Assembly: GCF_001704415.2 (NCBI RefSeq)
Contig: NC_030822.1
Location: 50,833,345-50,897,344 of the forward strand
Origin: Capra hircus
Lineage: Eukaryota; Chordata; Mammalia; Artiodactyla; Bovidae
Direction: 5' to 3'
DNA: 64,000 nt
Made by a program: the position numbers and the translations under genes. The stretch's first letter is position 1. Each line of letters begins with the position of its first letter. Below, piece after piece: positions 58,563 to 64,000 of the stretch. The notes below the pieces were generated by a model. It saw nothing but the letters and a program-made list of their open reading frames with translations, had not been told where the DNA came from and did not search any database.

Positions 58563-59504
58563 AGATTCACTTGTGACTCCCACCTTTCTTCTTTGTCTGC
58601 CTTTCATAGGACATGGAAAGTGGCATTTGGCTGCCTGTGTGGAGGGAGGTGAAGGCTCTGAAAGTTCCTCCCCACCCCAAAATACCTTCCTCACCAAATC
58701 CACAATTTCCCATAGGATCCACTTCCTTGGTAGAGGCTTTGGTTAAAAAGGAAATGTCTAAGGCATTAAACTGTGTGTTTAGAACATCCATCCCCCTGTC
58801 CTCCACCTGACTAAGCAGTGCTTCTTTAGGGCCCACTGGGTGTGGCCTCCTCCAGGGAGTCTTCATGAGATTGCCAGGCTCTGTGGATAGCTTCATTATT
58901 TTAACCCACTGGCTTTCAATCCTCTCTTCGGGTTTGTCTCCCACTCCACCCTGACCATCTCAGAGAATGGACTGTATTCATGGTTGCATTCTGACAAGCT
59001 CAATTAACGCTGACCAGCCAACGCATGGTCAGGAGACTTCTGCCCGCCACTCCTGACTCACTGTGAGAGCTGAGCAAGTCACTGTCCCACTCCAGCTATT
59101 TCCCCTCAACTGTAAAATGATGAGATTCAGTGAGATGCTCTCAAACATCCCCCCAGATTCTGTGCTGTCATCAGCCCTTCACATATCAGCCTGGACTGGA
59201 TTTTGAGGCCCTTCGTCCATCAGGGCTCTGAGGAAGTGGCCTGGATGTGGGACGCAGGATAGCGCCTTCTGGGCAAGAGCGGGTGAGAGGACCAGACACT
59301 CATGAGCCAGGGGTGCTGCCCTCCACGGTGGGGGTGGGGGGAACTAGGGGAGCAGAAGAGAAGGAGGGAGAAGCAAACCAGACCAGGACTCTAGAAGCCA
59401 TGAAGAGGAAATCCAGAAGCTTCACATGCCCAGGGAACCCATTCATTCACTATAAATTCACCCAATCCATGAAGTCAACAGAATTGAAGAGCTGAAAGGT
59501 CTTT

Positions 59505-59590
59505 GGAGATCCTTCAGTTTATCCCCAGGGTAGACAGGACTTCTCCAAGATCACACACGGTCAGTTAGTGGGAGAGCCAAGACCAGCCCT
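59505..59590 (-). repeat. MIR SINE fragment
   Basis: 'ttctccaagatcacacacgg' and 'gagccaagaccagcccttgg' suggest a reverse MIR remnant. Confidence 0.4.
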
Positions 59591-59607
59591 TGGAACTACC
59601 AGGGCCA

Positions 59608-59793
59608 ACTTCTTTTTAAACAATTATTTATTTATTTGATTGCACTGGGTCTTTGGTTGTGGCGCTGTGGCATGCGAACTCTCTAGCTGTGGCATGTGGG
59701 ATCTATTAATAGTTTCCTGGCCAGGGATCAAACCTGCGTCCCCTGCACTGGGATTGTGGTGTCTTAGCCACTGGGCCTCCAGGGAAGTCCCTA
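59608..59793 (-). mobile_element. CHR-type SINE, internally deleted
   Basis: Reverse copy from the tail 'tatttatttatttgattgca' to the head 'ccactgggcctccagggaag'. Confidence 0.9.
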
Positions 59794-59996
59794 TGCCAAC
59801 TTCTAATGCCAAAAAGTCCAGCAACTTTGCAGGGCAGACGGAATGTCATCTGACAGGAACTTTCCTCTGCCAACTCTGGTTCCCCTCTCTGCATCACAGG
59901 TCCTCTCTCCGGCTACAGCAGGCACCCTGCTTTTTCTTTGTCAGGCCTACCATGCTTACCTCTGACCGCATGCCATCATCCCATTCACCTTTCTAG

Positions 59997-60199
59997 TAAA
60001 AGTGTCAGTCATGTCCAACTCTTTGCGACCCCAAGGACTATATCCCTTCAAGCCCCTCTGTCTGTGGAATTCTCCAGGCAAGAATACTGGAGTGGGTAGT
60101 CATTCCCTTCTCTAGGGGATCTTCCGTATCCAGGAATTGAACTCAGGTCTCCTGCATTGCAGGCAGATTCTTTAACATCTGAATCACCAGGGAATCCCC
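59997..60199 (-). mobile_element. Bov-tA SINE
   Basis: Reverse copy: 'aaaagtgtcagtcatgtcca' to 'ctgaatcaccagggaatccc'. Confidence 0.92.
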
Positions 60200-60991
60200 C
60201 TCCTTTATAACCTTCCCTTAATAAATGATTCAAAGCAAGCCAAATCTGTAAACCTCTCTCCAAGGTCCCAAAAAAAGCACTCAACACTCTTCCTGTGGGC
60301 TTCCACTTCTTGCCTCTTTAAGCCACATCCTATGCTTGCATTCCCAGCACACAGCAGACATGTAATAAATGTTTGCTGAATAAGTGGAGTTGACTTCAGC
60401 ATTTTCCATAGGTAAGTCGCTTAATCATGACTAGCTAATCATTTTATAATGCCATAACTTGGACCGAGGGACTTCCAGCTGTCAGCCAGTTTCCCCAGAT
60501 GCAAATGCAGAGAATAATTTTCAGTCGTAGCCTCCTGAATCTTTTTCCAATTCTCCCCGCCATTTCCCCTGAACACACCCCCTCTAGCTGTGGCCCAGTT
60601 CAGAGGATAGACACAGGAGGGTTGGCAGCCAGAGAGCACAATTCTGGAATAATAGCTTCTCTTCAAGATGCTGCTGGACCCATGTACGCCCAGGGGACAT
60701 TTGCCACTGCCAGACCCGCCCCCTCTCTGAGTTTGCATGTGGTGGGGGCGGTACCTTGGAAGCTCAGTCAGACACATGGGGAACTTTCACTCCATTACTC
60801 TTTTCCTAGTTGCACTAAAAACATATTTATTCACCAAAGTACACTGTATTATGCAGAGTGGTTCTCCTAAAAGGCTCAATAAAGGTGAAATATGTGGATA
60901 GTCTTAATAATTTTACAATAAACTACACTTTAGAATCAATTGCTCTGGCACTGGAAAGTTGTCCAACTGATGGACTGTAGTTGTTGGCTAG

Positions 60992-61040
<49 letters not shown>

Positions 61041-61048
61041 GTGTGTGA
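60992..61048. repeat. (TG)n microsatellite
   Basis: About 20 uninterrupted TG units from 60993 to 61033, followed by a short interrupted tail (atgtgtggtgtgtg). No SINE is attached, unlike the (TG)n at 62610. Confidence 0.97.
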
Positions 61049-61324
61049 TTTCAGTAAAAGACTCTAAGACATGGAAGAGGCTCATGCACCCTTGGAACTG
61101 TAGTTGTAACTTCAATTAGATGACAGACCAATTTTGAAATGCTTCTGATAGCAGCTTTGGAGTTTTCAAAAGTTATGACACAGTAAACCAGGACACTGAG
61201 ATCTAAGTATGGAAATACTCAACAGGGAAGTGGGAAAGAGGGAAGGAAAGGAAATGATGTTTACTAGCAGCCTAGTAAATAATATTGACAGGATTAGAAA
61301 AGTTCCATGTTCCTCACAAAATGA

Positions 61325-61430
61325 TGGTGTATGAATTATCATCCCCATTTTACAAACGGGAAAACTGAGATTCCAGTAGGTTAAGTAACAGGCCATGTGT
61401 ACATCTCATGCATGGCAGGACCCAGGTTCC
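61325..61430 (-). repeat. MIR SINE fragment
   Basis: 'tcatccccattttacaaacg', 'gaaaactgagattccagtag', 'gttaagtaacaggccatgtg' in reverse MIR order. Confidence 0.65.
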
Positions 61431-61835
61431 AGCTCAGGTCCTCTCTGATCCGAGTCCCCAGCTGCCTCCCTTAAGGCATATTTCCACCCTCTGTGTCATG
61501 ACACAGTCATGAGGCTCACCAACCTTGTGTGCCAAGTCATGGGGATGGTGGACGGAACTAGATAATTTCATAATGACCTTGGAAACCCAAAGCAGAGGTT
61601 TTGTTTCAGAGACCCTTGGGTTCTGGCTCAGGAGTACCGGGAGCTGGCGAAGAGGCTGCCTGACCAAGGCTGACGCAGGCAAGGTGGGGCAGGAGAGGAA
61701 GCAGCCCCAGGTGACAGGTCACTCAGCACAGCCCTTGCACTCTTTTGCCCCTTCTCACGTCTATGGTCAGTACTGGTGTCAACCAGGGGCCACAGGTTTC
61801 AACACCGCCCTCACTTACCAGAGCTCCCTGATAGG

Positions 61836-61952
61836 GGACTTCCCTGGCAGTCCAGTGGTTAAGGCTTCACCCTTCTACTACAGGGGTGCGGGTTTGATCT
61901 CTAGTTGGGGAATTAAGATCTTTCATGCTGCATAGTGTGGAAAAAAAAAAAG
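61836..61952 (+). mobile_element. CHR-type SINE, truncated
   Basis: Sense head 'ggggacttccctggcagtcc', box-B-like 'gggtttgatctctagttggg', 'catgctgcatagtgtgg' then A11. It is a short version lacking the central segment. Confidence 0.88.
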
Positions 61953-62004
61953 AACCCCCTGATATTCCATGTTTTGGATCCTGAATAAAACCATCCTTGC
62001 TGAA

Positions 62005-62268
62005 CTTCAGTTCAGTTCAGTCGCTCAGTCGTGTCCAATTCTTTGTGACCCCATGAATCGCAGCATGCCAGGCCTCCCCGTCCATCCCCAACTCCCGGAG
62101 TTCACTCAGACTCACGTCTATCGAGTTAGTGATGCCATCCAGCCATCTCATCCTCTGTCGTCCCCTTCTCCTCCTGCCCCCAATCCCTCCCAGCATCAGA
62201 GTCTTTTCCAATAAGTCAACTCTTCGCACGAGGTGGCCAAAGTATTGGAGTTTCAGCCTCAGCAACTT
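62005..62268 (-). mobile_element. BovB (RTE) LINE 3' end
   Basis: Reverse 3' end beginning 'cagttcagttcagtcgctca' and ending near 'ccaaagtattggagtttcag'. The minus strand retains an open reading frame for the C-terminal tail of the BovB polyprotein (motifs such as YFGHLVRR and RMRWLDGITN), less degraded than the copy at 45690. 5'-truncated, so not mobile by itself. Confidence 0.93.
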
Positions 62269-62607
62269 GCACACCCTTAATTTCATATCTGTCCAGCCCA
62301 GAATGGAGAAAGAGTGTTCCAGACCGAGCAGTTACCGTGTGGGCTATGAAAATGCAGGCATCCTCGGGAAAAGGGGCACTGAGCCCTGCTCCTCCTGGCT
62401 GAGCTTGCGACCTTTGCACTCACTGGGCTACTTGGGATGAGCTGAATTCCTGTTGGATGGAGATGAGCCTTAATCCTGGCCAGCCATCCCAGTCCAAGAA
62501 CTCTATCAGGTTATGAACTTCTCCACTCATTAACTCAGTATTTATTGAGCACCTACTATATGCCAGTAGGCTACTGGGGTATACTGATGGACAAGACAGA
62601 CTTGGTC

Positions 62608-62609
<2 letters not shown>

Positions 62610-62646
<37 letters not shown>
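62610..62646. repeat. (TG)n microsatellite in a SINE tail
   Basis: About 18 TG units between the left target-site copy and the 3' end of the reverse Bov-tA that follows. Confidence 0.97.
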
Positions 62647-62651
<5 letters not shown>

Positions 62652-62840
62652 ACTCGGTCGCTTCAGTTGTGTCCAACTCTGTAACCCTATGGACTGTAGC
62701 CTACCGGGCTCTTCTGTCCATGGGACTCTCCAGGCAAGAATACTGGAGTGAGTTGCCATTGCCTCTTCCAGGGGATCTTCCCAACCCAGGGTCTCCCACA
62801 TTGCAGGCAGATTCTTTACTGCTGAACTACCAGGAAAGTC
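62647..62840 (-). mobile_element. Bov-tA SINE with 13-bp target-site duplication
   Basis: Reverse copy 'ttgcactcggtcgcttcagt' to 'ctgaactaccaggaaagtc'. 'cagacttggtctt' flanks the SINE plus the (TG)n at 62597-62609 and 62841-62853. Confidence 0.96.
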
Positions 62841-63599
62841 CAGACTTGGTCTTTCTATTACGAAATTCGACGTCTGATGGAAAGGTCAGACGTAGAAGAA
62901 GGAACTCCTGCTTGAGATGGATGCTACAAAATAGAGAAGACAGGGCGCTGTGAGAGTGTGTGACGGAACTCGGCACAGGGCACGTCAGCAGAAAATGCCT
63001 CGAGGAACTGGCTTTCAAGGAAGACCTCAACGATGAACGGTGCTGGCCCATCAGAGAAAGGAGCAGGAGGGCAGGACAGCGAGCATTTGCATCCTTTGGA
63101 ATCATTTGTTTCTTCCCTCCCTGACTGCCCTGGCTCCCCTTTCTGTAATAATTTAAGCAATTTCAATTACTTATAGCTAATCTCTCTGATAAGCCTCTAG
63201 AAAAATAAACACAGGCTCAGTCTGCTTGACAGTAACATGGACCCAGAGGAGAAAAATTGCCTGCATATATCCATTCTGCCCAAACAAGATAGAGACTGGG
63301 GCACAAAGGAGTTATTTCTGCAGGACTTTGCTACTCTTTGGGAATCCAGGGAGCTGTTAGCTGAACAGCCATGGGCCCTCGATCTAATGGGTCATCCTCT
63401 CCTCTTCTCCAGGAAATATTCCCAACCACAGAGTGCTGTGAATTGAAATGCCCTCAACAGTGTGTAAGATAAAATAAGTTCAGGACTGTAAAGAACCTCA
63501 AAGATCACCTACTATTAATACAACGTCACAGTTTTCAGATGAAAAAACTGAAGCACAAGGAGGAGAGATGGCTTGCCTAGATAAATGCAGTTGAGTGAG

Positions 63600-63795
63600 G
63601 TGGCTAAAAGCTAACTGCTTGGGTTACTACCTTGAGCAACGTAACAAAATTTTATGAGCCTCAGCTTGTTCATCTCTAAAATAGGGATGAAAGAGGGCTC
63701 TCCTAGAGCTGTTGGGTGAGGTTTAAATGAGAAAATAACTGAAAAGCACTTGTTACAGAGTTTAGCATGCAGAAAGTAGGCAATAAATATCAACT
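63600..63795 (+). repeat. MIR SINE
   Basis: 'gcctcagcttgttcatctct', 'aaaatagggatgaaagaggg', 'agtaggcaataaatatcaac' in sense MIR order. Confidence 0.65.
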
Positions 63796-64000
63796 TTGAC
63801 TAATAATATGTTGACCACTAGTTAGTAGCGGGGCTGTAACTATATATGATGAGGCTTCCTGTTCATATAACCCTTACCATGCAAGGTAACCCTACAGGTG
63901 CTAATATAACCATTTGGGTGCTGGTGTAATCCTGCCTCTTGCCTTCCAATACCCAGCCAGCACCAAGTTCCTTCTCTCTAGAGTCCCCCAGGGAACAACT

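Larger units (their letters stand above)
41917..64000 (-). other. GRIK4: GRIK4 upstream intron (3' part, cut by window edge)
   Basis: 22 kb ahead of the first exon seen. No further GRIK4 amino-terminal-domain peptide was found on the minus strand, so this is most simply one intron extending beyond the window. Stretches with no feature I can name: about 43190-43790, 44920-45680, 46260-46800, 47300-48040, 49210-49600, 49830-51130, 52760-53700, 55270-55990, 56340-56980, 57190-58040, 58570-59500, 60210-60980 and 62860-63590. Confidence 0.8.

Noticed and set aside
41917..64000. Search for the preceding GRIK4 exon
   Set aside because: No frame on the minus strand ended in the expected FTNL followed by a donor, and no other amino-terminal-domain segment was seen, so none is reported.

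Overview
This is mammalian nuclear DNA from a bovid (cattle, sheep, goat or a close relative). The evidence is the very high density of tRNA-Glu-derived Bov-tA and Bov-A2 SINEs, BovB (RTE) LINE 3' ends and CHR-type cetartiodactyl SINEs, over an older layer of MIR, L2 and DNA-transposon fossils. I cannot tell the species from this window.

The only gene I can support is part of a kainate-type ionotropic glutamate receptor, GRIK4 (KA1/GluK4), on the minus strand. Five consecutive coding exons read 5' to 3' from high to low coordinates: 41916-41755, 36473-36321, 35418-35314, 9871-9764 and 4604-4401. All have canonical AG/GT boundaries, all begin and end in phase 0, and they join into 244 uninterrupted codons. 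They cover the second half of the extracellular amino-terminal domain (first three exons), its junction with the ligand-binding domain (fourth) and the first part of ligand-binding segment S1 (fifth). The signal peptide, first half of the amino-terminal domain, channel pore, S2 and cytoplasmic tail must lie outside the window.

Layout: 1-4400 is the start of the intron after the last exon seen; 4605-9763 is a 5.2 kb intron; 9872-35313 is a 25.4 kb intron carrying a 1.25 kb GGT/GAT repeat array near its 5' splice site and a duplicated Tigger-like DNA transposon; 35419-36320 is a 0.9 kb intron; 36474-41754 is a 5.3 kb intron with a pure 46-nt pyrimidine tract (transcript sense) close to the acceptor of the second exon; 41917-64000 is upstream intron in which I recognise no exon. 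The non-exonic remainder is interspersed repeats and unique intronic DNA. No complete gene, RNA gene, CpG-island promoter, CRISPR array or prokaryotic feature was seen.

I found no novel multi-gene system. The observations most worth checking concern structure inside the introns: the GGT/GAT array, a 45-bp minisatellite grown across a SINE insertion junction, a (TG)n microsatellite trapped inside a SINE target-site duplication, inverted SINE pairs that could make double-stranded RNA, the duplicated transposon with shared flanks, and the pyrimidine tract beside a frame-neutral exon.
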